DNA of 64,000 bases. Origin: Coriolopsis trogii. Taxonomy: Eukaryota; Basidiomycota; Agaricomycetes; Polyporales; Polyporaceae. This document shows, piece after piece, positions 36,475 to 47,013 of this stretch; position 1 is the first letter of the stretch; every line of letters begins with the position of its first letter. The stretch spans positions 2,790,001-2,854,000 of the forward strand of contig JAHYIO010000033.1 in assembly GCA_020543525.1 (NCBI GenBank). The letters are read 5' to 3'. Position numbers and translations under genes: made by a program. Under the pieces are notes generated by a model, which saw nothing but the letters and a program-made list of their open reading frames with translations, was not told the origin of the DNA and did no database searches.

Positions 36475-37769
36475 ATGGTAACAATAATACCTCTACGACT
36501 TAACATCTCTGCTGATCTCGATGCTTTCTCTAGTATGGAGACATAGAAGACCTAGTGCTCTCCGGGAGACTGTTCAATCCCCCATCACGCTCGAGTTCCC
36601 CCGTCCGATCCAGGTCTCTTTCGCCCGGACCAGCACCATGGCCGACAGAAGACGGAGATTTCGAGTACGACTCTGACGCAGAGCGCCGCGCGTCCGTCGA
36701 AGCCCACGTCGCGTCCCAGCAGCAGCAGGAGTCCATAGGCATGGGCCCGGGCAGGACAGGCGTCAAAGGCGTCATCCGCGATCGCGACGAGGCGCAGAAG
36801 ATTGCCCGCGCGAAGCAAGCGCAGGACGTGCGCGAGCTGAACCGCGCGATGGAGAAGGCCAGTCTTGGCGGGAAGACGTGGGCGGAGGAGGAGAAGGAGC
36901 GGCTGGCGCGGGTCGCTGCGCGCGAAGGCCGGGGTGGTGTGCCCTCTTCGAGGGCGGCGAAGGGAGGGAAGTTTGGGCATCTGCGGGAGGTCGGGGTGAG
37001 GAGCTACGTGCAGGCTGTGGAGGAGGACAGGAGCGTCTGGGTGGTTGTGCACATATACGATCCGGTACGTCCTTTCCTCACGCGTAATAGACAGGCCCTT
37101 TGCATTCTACTGCCCCGGGATGTCCTCGCTGTCTGTGGTGCGGGCTGTCTGACCTTGACTGTCTCGTCAGTCTCTGGATCGCTGTGCTTCCGTGGACGAC
37201 ACGCTCTCACGATTGGCACGCACATACCCCTTCACCAAATTCTTGCGTGCCCGTGCAGGCGCGATCGGTTTCGCGTCCTCAGGAGCCTCTCGCCCAAATC
37301 TCACCCAGCAATCGTCGTTCTCTCTATCACGGTTCCCTTCTCGCGGCCTCGCTATGTCTCGGTCACGGATAGAGGAGAAAGACGAGTTCTTCGACGACGA
37401 GACAGGCGGGAATGATGGAGACGAGGATGATGATGACGACGCGGACAACGAGCAGTGGGAAGACGACGAGGTTGACACCGATGTCCTGCCCACATTGCTT
37501 GTCTACCGTGGCGGCGAGCTCGTCCACTCCTGGGTACGGGTTGACTGGGAAGCTAAAGAAGGGATCGAGGATCTCCTTCGGCGGTAAGTCCTCTTTCTTT
37601 CTGTATGTGTATGCCGTCACGGCGATTGACCATTCTGAACAGGCACGACGTCCTCACTTCGCCACTGCACCATGGCAGCGCGGCTGGTAATCTCGGCCTG
37701 TCTGATGATGACGAGTACTCAGACGACGGCGAAGAGCTGGTATTCGGCAACAGTGACGACGACCGGTGA
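36475..37769 (+). CDS. Phosducin-like protein (thioredoxin fold)
   Basis: Phosducin-like proteins act with the CCT chaperonin or bind G-protein beta-gamma. The thioredoxin-like part has GKFGHLREVGVRSYVQAVEE, DRSVWVVVHIYDPSLDRCAS, DDTLSRLARTYPFTKFLRAR, LPTLLVYRGGELVHSWVRVD and WEAKEGIEDLLRRHDVLTS. An acidic insertion (EDDDDDADNEQWEDDE) lies inside the fold. Upstream is a charged helical region (IARAKQAQDVRELNRAMEKA). The N-terminus needs an intron: ATG at 36475-36477 stands alone, a 56-nt intron (36478-36533) follows, and exon 2 (36534-37064) starts YGDIEDLVLSGRLFNPPSRS. Exons 3 and 4 are 37171-37583 and 37643-37769, giving 357 residues. Without this intron no ATG lies in the frame upstream of the conserved part. 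Confidence 0.87.
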
Positions 37770-39182
37770 TCTGCTCAAACTTTCGCTTCAAGTTCACTCT
37801 GCTTTCGATCCTTGTCTCGACATCTGTAGCCATATGTATACTGCTGACGTTCAATGTGCAATAGACCGCATAGACCGCATGCGCCCTCGGAGCGGGCTTC
37901 GACCTTCAGCCATAAGTATAGGCCTGACGGCTACGTCTACAACATCCGTCGTAGAGTCTCTAGTACGCTCTCACAAGGACGGATCCGAACGCTGCTGCAT
38001 CGGCCCAGGACACGATAGCGATCGATGTCGTCACGTATTGGGCACGCGGGAGATCGGAACACAGGAAGAAGTTTGTTGAAGGGTACGTACAGGCGCGTCA
38101 TATTCCCGCACATCCACCAACACCGCAGAAGACGTGGCTGGGATATGCCGCTCCTCATCGGGTGCTCCGAGTCAGTCATCGTACCTGGACGTCACTTTCG
38201 GGGCGTCCCGGCAGCTACTGCAGGGAGTAGATGAGGAAATCCGCAGAAGTAAGGTTCACAAGAGGTGTGTTTCAGGTTCGCACGCACCCGCTTGAAAGTC
38301 GATGTCTGCATGTACGAGTACATGCGTCACCTAACATAATAGTGGGCGTTGACCTGCCCGACGACACCGAACGCCCGTATTGGGCAGCACAGCCGCCGCC
38401 GCCACGTCTCGATACGTGGGCGACACCAAGGTCTTGTCTCGTACGCCGCGGGCCAGCATCTGACTACATTCCAGAGGCATGGTATGGTGTGCAGCGCTGC
38501 AGACTGCAGCGCCCTGTTTTGTGTCGCGGTGCCGGCGTAGCGGGTCATTTATAGCCCAGCGCCGAGAAGGTACGTCCGCTCGAGGCTGCGTACTCGCCTT
38601 CTACGGGTTCTCACGTCACATCGTCCCTATTATCACAGGTTCTATCGCTTCGGGGAACGGATAGGAGACCCATACCACAAGACCGTGTGTTGTTCCATGA
38701 TTCCTTGTGCAATGCTGCTGTATCGATCGACAAGTGAGCAAGACGAGGTACGCTAGCCTGGTTCATTCGAGTACATACAATTGCGACATGATGGGGCAGT
38801 GTTTGAACCCTATCTGTGAGAATTCAGACGGCCAAGCGCCCGAAGGCTCTGCTTCGCCTCCGTTACTGTCCCTGCTCGCACACAGCCCAACATTTGACGA
38901 GCCTGAGTGCCAGGAGATTTCCGGATATGCAGTGGATGAGCCCGAACTATCCGAGGGGCTGAGGGCGAGCTGCCGCAGACTCACCGCAGACTGACAGCTG
39001 CCCGGGAATCCATGCGGCCACGGGGAGGCAACAATAGGCTTCTCCCGACAGCTATATGACGCTCGCTTCCAGCCAGCCAAACTCTAAGGGCTCTCTCCCC
39101 TCCCGCCACTATCCCCCTCCCCCCACTGTCCCCCGCCTCCGCCATCCCCTCCCCTCAACGACACGACCCACGACCTGACGCC
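37770..39182. other. Intergenic region, 1.4 kb
   Basis: No gene I can support. Short plus-strand frames (for example near 38330-38550) could be relics of a decayed gene but show no motif. The last 100 bases form the promoter of the secreted-protein gene. Confidence 0.4.
39091..39159 (+). promoter_or_regulatory. CT-rich core promoter tract
   Basis: About 70 bases of nearly pure pyrimidine end some 24 bases before the ATG at 39183. Such CT boxes mark the transcription start of strongly expressed fungal genes. Confidence 0.5.
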
Positions 39183-39770
39183 ATGTTCTCTGTCTCTCTC
39201 TTCCTTACGCTTGCTTTCTCGCTCTTCGCGCAGACACTCGCTCTGCCTGCCAACTTCTCGCTCTCAGGACACGGCATGGAGATGTGGTCACATCCTCCCA
39301 CCTACCACGGCGTCGACTGGTCTTCTTCCATGCCCCGCGGCGGCACCCTCGGCAAGCAAGCCGTGCTTCTCGGTCCGAACCGCGACCCAAAGGCGACCTT
39401 CGCCACCCCCGGGCCCACCCTCTCCCAGAGCAGCAACGGCACCGTACCCGGGAGCAAGAAGGGCGGGCCTATCGCGTTCAGCAACAGCCCGTTCCCCGCG
39501 ACGCTCCTCTTGTGCCAGAACCCCGACTGCGGCTCGTGCCTCGGGTTCGACCTCGGCAGCGCGACGCACAACCAGTGCCTCGTGCCGACGACGCCCGGGT
39601 TCGCGTTCAAGAGCGTCGCCATCAGCCAGCCGAGCAACGTCGGCGTCGGCTTCGTCGTTGGCGTCGGGCAGGGCGACTGCGCCAACTTTGTGGACATCTC
39701 GCTCGTGAACACGTGCTTTGACATCACCCAGGACGCGCAGTTCACCCAGTTTGCGCTGAACGACGTCTAG
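39183..39770 (+). CDS. Small secreted six-cysteine protein, 195 aa, unknown
   Basis: A single exon. The signal peptide MFSVSLFLTLAFSLFAQTLA has likely cleavage near ALPA. The mature part has two N-glycosylation sequons (NFS, NGT) in a Gly/Ser/Pro-rich N-terminal half. The compact C-terminal half holds six cysteines: LLCQNPDCGSCLGFDLGSAT, HNQCLVPTTPG, VGQGDCANFVDISLVNTCFD. An even number of Cys fits three disulfides. No GPI signal or catalytic motif is seen. It resembles small secreted cysteine-rich proteins that fungi release in quantity, but I do not recognise a named family. The CT-rich promoter suggests strong expression. Confidence 0.82.
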   Translation: MFSVSLFLTLAFSLFAQTLALPANFSLSGHGMEMWSHPPTYHGVDWSSSMPRGGTLGKQAVLLGPNRDPKATFATPGPTLSQSSNGTVPGSKKGGPIAFSNSPFPATLLLCQNPDCGSCLGFDLGSATHNQCLVPTTPGFAFKSVAISQPSNVGVGFVVGVGQGDCANFVDISLVNTCFDITQDAQFTQFALNDV

Positions 39771-40999
39771 AGTCGTCCTTGGGCGGGTGTATGCGGGGGT
39801 TTCAGGTCCGTCTTTTCAGCTTCCCTTCTCGAGAGACGAGTCGAGATTGATCATGGACGGTCTCCGTCGTTTGGCTTCACAGGTCTTTGGATGTGGCTGT
39901 GTGTACCTACAAGTTGGTCTCTATATGGACGCTGCGTGCGCATCATACGGTATTGTCATGACTTATAATGGCCAGATGGACATTGGCTGGTCGACTGGAC
40001 TGGGGCTTGCAGATGTGTAAACTGTACGTTGCTACGATCCTCGCTGTCTTAGTCAACATGTCTGGACTTCTCGACTCGCTGACGTCCTGCGCTTTCGTGC
40101 AGAGGCGATATGACTCTCTGGCACTCCTCATCACGTCTGTAAAGAACATTCGACTGAATCCAGAAGCCGGAACAGTCTCAGCACGGCGTGAGCGAGGGAA
40201 CTTGTGCCCTGGATCGTCTTAATCCGGCGTGCACTCTACATCTCATCTGGTGCGTACGGACGGTCATCACGCAATCATGATGACCGCCCGTACCAAACGC
40301 TGACCAATAGCGACAAATCTCAGCGCACCGTGGCAAATATTCTACCTCTGGAGCAATATTCTCGTGTACCGTGGTCACGGACTCCAAGTCCACACCGTAC
40401 AGATTACTTACCATCAGAGGCATCATTCGCTGCGTGAAATCGGGTATTCCCCGACCGCGCGGATACATGACGGCCATGATCGAGGTATACAAGCTATAGT
40501 GCAAGTGTCTCGGAGGACTCCAAGGGTGTTATTGGTCTCATTGACACAGTCTTTTGTGCAACCCTGCCAATTCAACGGGCGTTGTACTGTAGCTGCTGGG
40601 CCTGAGGTGTCTGCTGAGAGGAAGACGGAGATGCTCGGAATATCGACCGCGTTGCCGTACGACACCAGAATTTCTGGACTTCTTGAGCCGTCATGGTGTA
40701 TATCCCTGTAGCCACCCACTGGGCGGATTTCCCCCACTGGGTGGGGATGACTGTAAACAGATATCGATCATGCGGGCTTTTCACGCAGTGATCGGTCAAC
40801 TCACGGTTACCGCCGAGGCTTCCTCCTCATGCAGGCGACCGTTCGCGCACATTCGATGCCCGCTTCGCTCGAGGCAGATTCCCCGAGATATAAAGCATCG
40901 AGCATCGATGGTCGATCCACCAGCAGCCTCCAAGTACTACACTCCGCCTCCTCCTCCTACTAGCCTCACAGCACATCTCCCACTCTCATCCCACCGACG
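39771..40999. other. Intergenic region with GST promoter
   Basis: No gene is supported. A GC-rich patch with two copies of CCCACTGGG occurs at about 40717-40748. The GST promoter occupies the right end. Confidence 0.4.
40889..40894 (+). promoter_or_regulatory. TATA box of GST gene
   Basis: TATAAA lies 106-111 bp upstream of the ATG at 41000. The element and the GCATCGA-rich bases after it recur before the second GST copy. Confidence 0.65.
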
Positions 41000-41865
41000 A
41001 TGGTCCTCAAGCTCTACGGCAACCCGATGTCGACGTGCACGAAGCGCGTTCGGACCGTCCTCGAGGAGCTCGGGCTCGAGTACGAGCTCGTCGTGATCGA
41101 CATGGCCAAGCGCGAGCACAAGGCGCCCGAGTTCACGGCCGTGCAGCCGTTCGGGCAGGTGCCGTATCTGGACGACGACGGGTTCAAGCTGTTCGAGTCG
41201 CGCGCGATCGCGCGCTACCTCGCGCTCAAGTACGGCGGCGTCGGGAAGAAGCTTATCCCGGACCCGACGGACGTGCAGAAGACGGCGCTGTTCGAGCAGG
41301 CGGCGAGCATCGAGACGAGCAACTTTGATGCGTATGCGTCGCCGCTCGCGTTTGAGAACGTCTTCAAGCCGTGCGTCTCGTTTCTTGCGATCTTGCTCTG
41401 GCGCGCTGTCGTGGGGGGAGTGGTTGGAGACTGACTTGTGCGGGTGGGGATAGGATGTTCGGGTTGAAGACGGACGCCGCCGCCGTTGAGCACCTGACGA
41501 AGACCCTCGAGGGCAAGCTTGCCGCGTACGACGTCCTGCTTGGCAGGACGAAGTACCTCGCGGGCGACGTGAGTTTTCCGACGCTCGTCTGTGCTCTAGT
41601 TCGGGCCTGGTTGTGCTCACGGATTGGCCGCTTGCTACATACAGGAGTTCACGCTTGCCGACCTCTTCCACCTCCCTTACGGCTCGCTCCTTGCGGCGCA
41701 GGGCATCGACTTCCTAGAGTCGGGCAAGTTCCCCAACGTCACGAGGTATGCGCGATCCGTCCATCTGTGTGGTTGAGTTGATCCTGACCTTGTCTGCGAC
41801 GACCTAGGTGGTGGAAGGACGTCTCCGGGCGTCCGTCGTGGAAGAAGGTCAATGGTAGTGCATGA
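41000..41865 (+). CDS. Glutathione S-transferase, phi-like
   Basis: A cytosolic GST that conjugates glutathione to electrophiles. The N-terminal thioredoxin domain is MVLKLYGNPMSTCTKRVRTV, LEELGLEYELVVIDMAKREH, TAVQPFGQVPYLDDDGFKLF and ESRAIARYLALKYGG. Ser11 in PMSTCTKRV is at the catalytic position of phi-class GSTs, VPYLDD has the cis-Pro, and ESRA is the glutathione-binding pair. The C-terminal helical domain has KTALFEQAASIETSNFDAYA, RTKYLAGDEFTLADLFHLPY and NVTRWWKDVSGRPSWKKVNG. Four exons with introns at about 41371-41454, 41570-41644 and 41744-41808. The stop is TGA at 41863-41865. A tandem copy follows 690 bp downstream. Confidence 0.92.
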
Positions 41866-42555
41866 GCAACTTAGTGTATGTAGCAAGATATAGGAACAAT
41901 GTATCATATGCAATGTCCAACTCGGTCTGTTGCTTGAGTGAAGTATGAACCCAGCGTGACGACGAATCGGGGGAATCCTGGCTTCACACTTGTAACACTG
42001 CAACGAAGCTTAAATCATGGCTGTAGTAAGTACGCGCGTAGGGAGTGTGGATGTGCTAACGGAGAATGAGGAGTACTCACGGACCCGGGATCCATTCGTC
42101 TGATCAAGACAGACTGAGATGGAGTCACACAACAGTCTGAACACTACGACCACACCAACTTCAAGAGGTTGACTGACTTGACTGAGATACATCCATGGAT
42201 GGTACAGAGAGTGTGAGAGACTCGATGTTGACATCTCTCTTCTTGAGCAATGCCGTGCACCGCGGCCGAAGGCTCGAATGATACTTAAGATGTATACGTA
42301 CTACCGGCGTGGAAGGACAGCATACAATGGGACGGCTAGAGTTGCGCGTCGCGACGGCCACCGCAGAGGATCACGATTCACAGGCACACGTTGGCACACG
42401 TTCGATGGCAGCTTTATCATTGCAGGTATAAAGCAGGGAGCATCGACGGTCAATCGAACAGCAGCAGCACACCGCCTTGCTTCCCATTCCCAGCCCCGTC
42501 CCAGTCCTAGAAATATCCCCAGTCTAACCCCATCGACCAAAAAGACGGCGCACAC
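41866..42555. other. Spacer between GST copies
   Basis: Contains the 3' UTR of the first GST and the duplicated promoter of the second, including the TATA box at 42427. No other gene is visible. Confidence 0.5.
42427..42432 (+). promoter_or_regulatory. TATA box of the GST pseudogene
   Basis: TATAAA, followed by AGCAGGGAGCATCGACGGTC, matches the region around 40889 before the intact GST, showing that the promoter was duplicated with the gene. Confidence 0.55.
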
Positions 42556-43385
42556 GATGGTGCTCAGGCTCTACGGCAACCCGATGCCGACATGCACCTG
42601 GCGCGTCCAGACGGTCCTCGAGGAGCTCGGGCTCCCGTACGAGTTCGTCCTGGTCGACTTCAACAAGGGTGAGCACAAGTCGCCCGCGTTCACGGCCGTG
42701 CAGCCGTTCGGGCAGGTGCCGTACCTGGACGACGACGGGTTCGAGCTGTTCGAGTCGCGCGCTACCTCGCGCTCAAGTACGGCGGCCTCGAGGAGAAGCT
42801 GATCCCGGACCCGGCGGACGTGCAGAAGACGGCGCTGTTCGGGCAGGCGGCGAGCGTCGAGATCAGCAACTGTGACGCGTGCGCGTGGCGGCTCGCGTTT
42901 GAGGACCTCTTCAAGCCGTGCGTATGAACCGTTGATGGCAGCGCCCCCTTCCGAGTCTCTCCCTCCTCCTCTGGTGTGTGCGTGGGAGATGGATGACCTG
43001 GGCCTGTGTGCAGGCTGTTCGGTGGGAAGACGAATCCGGCCGTTGTCGCGGAGCTGGCGAAGACCCTCGAGGGCAAGCTGGCCGCGTACGACGTTATCCT
43101 CCCGCCGGCGACGTGAGTGTCGGGCTTGGTTTGGATGGTTGACGGATTGACGTCCACTTGACGCAGGAGCTCACACTCGCCGACCTCTTCCACCTGCCCA
43201 ACGGCTTGCGCCTTGCGGTGCAGAAGATCGACCTACTCGAGTCGGGTGGCAAGTTCCCCAACGTGACGAGGTAGGCGCATCTGTCACTGCTCAGTCTGCA
43301 GTCGAGTCGATGCCGATTCGTCGTGACAACCCAGGTGGTGGAAGGACATCTCCGGGCGTCCGTCGTGGAAGAAGGTCAGTGATTT
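42556..43385 (+). pseudogene. Tandem GST copy broken by two deletions
   Basis: The copy begins MVLRLYGNPMPTCTWRVQTV and follows the intact gene closely. A 10-bp deletion near 42761, between short CGCGCG repeats, shifts the frame right after FELFESRA and leads to a stop at 42802. A second loss of about 16 bp near 43100 removes the codons for KYLAG. Beyond the breaks, homologous codons continue to GRPSWKKV at the end, with the same intron positions. Ser11 of the phi-type active site is Pro here, and an intended exon lacks a proper reading phase. No intron placement I tried restores the frame, so I call it a pseudogene of recent origin. Confidence 0.8.
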
Positions 43386-45327
43386 ATGGACAAGATTTGT
43401 GTGTCAGAGTACATTGGATGATGTATGTATATCATAAGCAATGTTGAATAGATCTCGTACGAGTATATTCTGAACGTCGGTGCGTGCCAGGTGGTAGTAG
43501 ACAAAGCCTTTGTTATTCTTGAGTTCTTGAGTTCGGTCACTGTGGTTGTCCTCACCGAGAAGGTACTCTGATGGTCGACACTTCTCTAGCCCAGGACGGA
43601 AGTCTGTAGAGCATAACGAAGTCGAGGCGTGTACCAGAGTCGACGTCGAGGCGTTTGAGTGAGCGTTTGCACAGTCCGGCCCGTCAGATGTCTGAGTCAC
43701 GTGCAGAATTAGGTGGCGTTCGTTGCGGACCGTGGTTACTATGCCCGGCAGGTTCAGGGCGTCCGTTCGACTCGACTAACAAGGTGTCGTCCAAGCGTCA
43801 TGCTTGTTGAAGTGCGACGCGTTAGACACATCTACAGAGGGCTCTAGCTGGGAATGAGGGGAGACGGAAGCACATCCGAACTGAGTACTCGCGAGAACAA
43901 CGCGAGAACTTCATGTGTGCACTGGTGACTGGGGAGGTCCTCGGCAGGGTACGTCTGACCGTGCAGGTACCTTTGCCCGATGTCTTATATTGGATTGCAC
44001 CTCACCGTGGGCGAGCATTCTGACCTCACCACGAACACGACGCCTCTCCATGTCCGTTCCTACTCTGGAACTATCGCGGACATATCCCTCGACGCTCAGG
44101 AGCTATCTCGCTGCACGGTATGTACGTATCTGTTCTTGGTTCGCATGTCTGCTTCCACTCACATGGCAAATAGCCCACCGTGTAGCACACGTGTCCGGAA
44201 GTGTCATAATCGGGGTCGTCGGAAGCACCATTAGGCTGTGTCGAGCATAAAACGTCTGCTGCAAGTGCCGATGACGGTCAGGACGTTGGAGGCCTCAGAT
44301 GAATGACAGCAACGGTAAGCCAACAGTGAAGTCTTTGTCGTCGTAGAGTAGAATGGTCATAATTGTCCTGCACTTCATTATGGTGTTCAGGTACGATTAG
44401 GCGCGAAACCTGGGGCTAACGTTTTCGCACCTCGCAGAACATGGAATTCAACTCTTCACACCTACTCCTCTCCTCCTTCCCCCTTGTAGGATGCAGGGAG
44501 CAGCAGTGGTACACATTGAGGCCATCCTCTATCGAGACGACAAATGCGCCCTTCCTCCCGCTAGGTCCGAGGTGGCTCAAGTGGGGCCCGCAGAAGATAC
44601 GTACAGTTTCACAAACAAGAAGACACCTCGACCTCGTCGTTGGACAGAAAGAGTGCGATGTGCCCCGATCCGGTGGTGAGCTGCACTACTACATGCAGCA
44701 TGTTACCCTTCGTGGGCCGCCGTGGGTTCAGATCCTTCGTGGAGGCCGGGTGGCGATGAGCGTGTCAGTAGGAGGGGCGTGCATCACGATGGCCTATCGG
44801 CTCAGGTGAGTCTACATTCTTGTGACAGAGTCGATCTACTCAATGGGGCATAAGGGATTGCAAGGATAGCGTCGAGCACACGATGCGGGGCAAGACAGAT
44901 GAGGGCTGGCGATGAAGGGTCACTCGGCAGTGGTTCTGCAGCTGGCTACGTCTGTCTATGTGAGTTCCGTGGTTTTCCATCCCTTTATGTGCCCGTCGCT
45001 CCGGACTTGCAGCTAATGCCACCGGTACCGCGTAACAGGTATGGTTCGCTGTCCAAGGAACTAACATCGAAGGGTCGTGAGGAGCTCCCCACCCCGCTAT
45101 CGATCCCCCCCAACTGCCCACGTTCGCGGACGATCGCACACCAAATAGGACGCATCTCAGGGGAAGTTCACATTGGTTTACAACAGACCGATCGTACAAG
45201 CAGAAATGGTCAAACAGAGTCCTGTCCTACGTGCCGGATACAGCTGAGGTACGTCTTCATCGGGCAGTGAGATAAGAGACAGGATGCTCATGGTCGAGAC
45301 GTGGTGGTACAGGTTGACGACGAGCGT
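43386..45327. other. Intergenic region, 1.9 kb
   Basis: No recognisable gene. Plus-strand frames at 44441-44809 and 44899-45270 have plausible codon use in parts (RNRYGSLSKELTSKGREELP) but lack homology that I can see and clean splice partners. They may be a decayed or novel gene, or chance frames. Confidence 0.35.
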
Positions 45328-45553
45328 TCAGCACTTGCACTCGCCGGGCTTGCAAGCGCAGCTGTGAGGAGGTGAGCGACGGATGTCCAAGCTGTTGAGC
45401 GACGGCCTACTCACGTAGTGCTGCAGTTGCAGGCAGTACCACCGCAGGCAGCGTTCTTGGGGACGTTGATGGTCTATGGGGTGGAGAGCGAGCGGTGAGT
45501 TCAATCGTCCAGTGCGCATGCGCGTTGGGGACGAGGCCACTCACAGCGATCAT
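45328..45553 (-). CDS. Metallothionein, 33 aa, three exons
   Basis: Metallothioneins bind copper, zinc or cadmium through cysteine thiolates. Exon 1 (45545-45553) has only nine coding bases, MIA. Exon 2 (45415-45473) encodes TINVPKNAACGGTACNCST, and exon 3 (45328-45361) encodes TCACKPGECKC and a TGA at 45328-45330. All joins are GT-AG and in phase. Seven Cys in CXC and CX3C spacing, no aromatic residues and the short size are typical of mushroom metallothioneins. A TATA-like ATATTTAAA lies about 100 bp upstream. The gene is too small and too split to appear as an open frame. The call rests on the Cys pattern and clean splice sites. Confidence 0.85.
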
Positions 45554-45647
45554 GGTGATTGTGTAGTGTAGGTGAGAGTGGTGAGAGTGTTGTGGTTGTG
45601 ATGGTGCAGAAGGACTGGGATGAGGTCTTGGTGCCCGAACGGACGGG

Positions 45648-45656
45648 TTTAAATAT
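45648..45656 (-). promoter_or_regulatory. TATA-like element of the metallothionein gene
   Basis: ATATTTAAA on minus lies 95-103 bp upstream of the ATG at 45553. Confidence 0.5.
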
Positions 45657-46984
45657 GTCGTGGTCGGAGAGCCCCCGTGCGTGTTCGAGCGGACCCGACC
45701 CAAAGGCAATGGTAGGTTCACCGCTGCGGGCTGTTTGGAGTCCAATCGCAGACGCTGATCACAGACATGTGCTCCCAAGATTTCTCATACAGCACACGGC
45801 AGGCAAGGCTTCCATCCCATTTCTGAGCCCGGTTTCTGGGTGACTGTCCTGGCATGTGTGCTGAATCTGGAATCGGTATGACTCTGAACATGGGCGGGAA
45901 GCTTGTGCTGGGAGATGCACGTCGCCCTATTTGGCATCCCTATTGTGAAGGAATCGGAAGGTGAGTGTTTGCATTCACCAAATGGCTATCGTCACCCGGC
46001 GGGTCTGAGCCGAGCGCACAGAACAGCACCCATGGCCCGTGCTCGTGCCTAAACCTCCCACTCATCTCTACCGGGCAGTGCGCCCTGAAGCTGAAGGGCG
46101 GCCAGTGGGTGCGGTAGCTTGCTCGCTTCTTGCGTCGGGAAGACGGTTTGGTTTCGGCCGGAACTTGCCGGAGCTATCACGATACACGCGTGCTGCAGCG
46201 GAGCGCTACATCGTAGGTAACCACTTCAACCCACTGCGAGGCATGCAATGAAACGTATGTACCTACAAGACATGTTGACACCATCAAGGGACATGTCTGA
46301 CCACACTCGTGGCCCCGGAACGAGGTAGCTGTCGTGCGAGGGCGTCGTTGACGATTGACTCTGATTCCTGCCTTACCGGCTGGATTGGAGACGTAAAACC
46401 CACGGTCTGACAAGAGAGTGACGTTTCGCGTGTTGGGCCAAACCATCGTCGATGGCCGAGGATGGTTTCCGGGGCCTTGTAGGTAATCGAACCTATGGGA
46501 GATGGCGGATCCTCGGATGTACGCAGTGAACGATTATCTAGAGATCTATTTTCGCTCGCAGACTCCTATCCAATTGTCAGCAATCACGATACAATGTGGA
46601 GGGCTGGGGAGTGAGATGGATTGAGCGCCGTGAAACAGATCAAGATACAACAATTCATGGTGGAACAATACTAGACGGTTCTCGCAGACCATGAGAGGGA
46701 AACAGCAGCCCAGGAAAGTCTAGATAGGGAACGTTCAACGAGGGTGAGGCCATGCGCGACGTCGGACGAGCTGTGGGGAGGAAAGCCGCGGTGCCAGCTT
46801 GCCCGGCAGCTCGGGTGCGCGTGGAAGACAGCCAGCCTGATAGAGAAGCTTTGCGCAGTGAAGCTAATACCTACACACAACCAAGTTCAAGATGCCGTCA
46901 GAAAATGAAACCTGGACTGCATACCTTATACGGCGGAGCACCTCTTTGTGCTGTTGTCACACGTGCACCCAGTGAGCCTGTATT

Positions 46985-47013
46985 TCGATGTTTGAGTCGG
47001 ACTCAAACATCGA
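46985..47013. repeat. Perfect inverted repeat, 13-bp arms
   Basis: TCGATGTTTGAGT and its exact reverse complement ACTCAAACATCGA are separated by CGG. It could form a hairpin or bind a dimeric factor. It does not border any element that I can delimit. Confidence 0.8.

Noticed and set aside
42556..42802. Second GST as a short functional protein
   Set aside because: The product would lack the entire C-terminal domain, the frame breaks at a deletion inside a conserved motif, and homologous codons continue beyond the stop.
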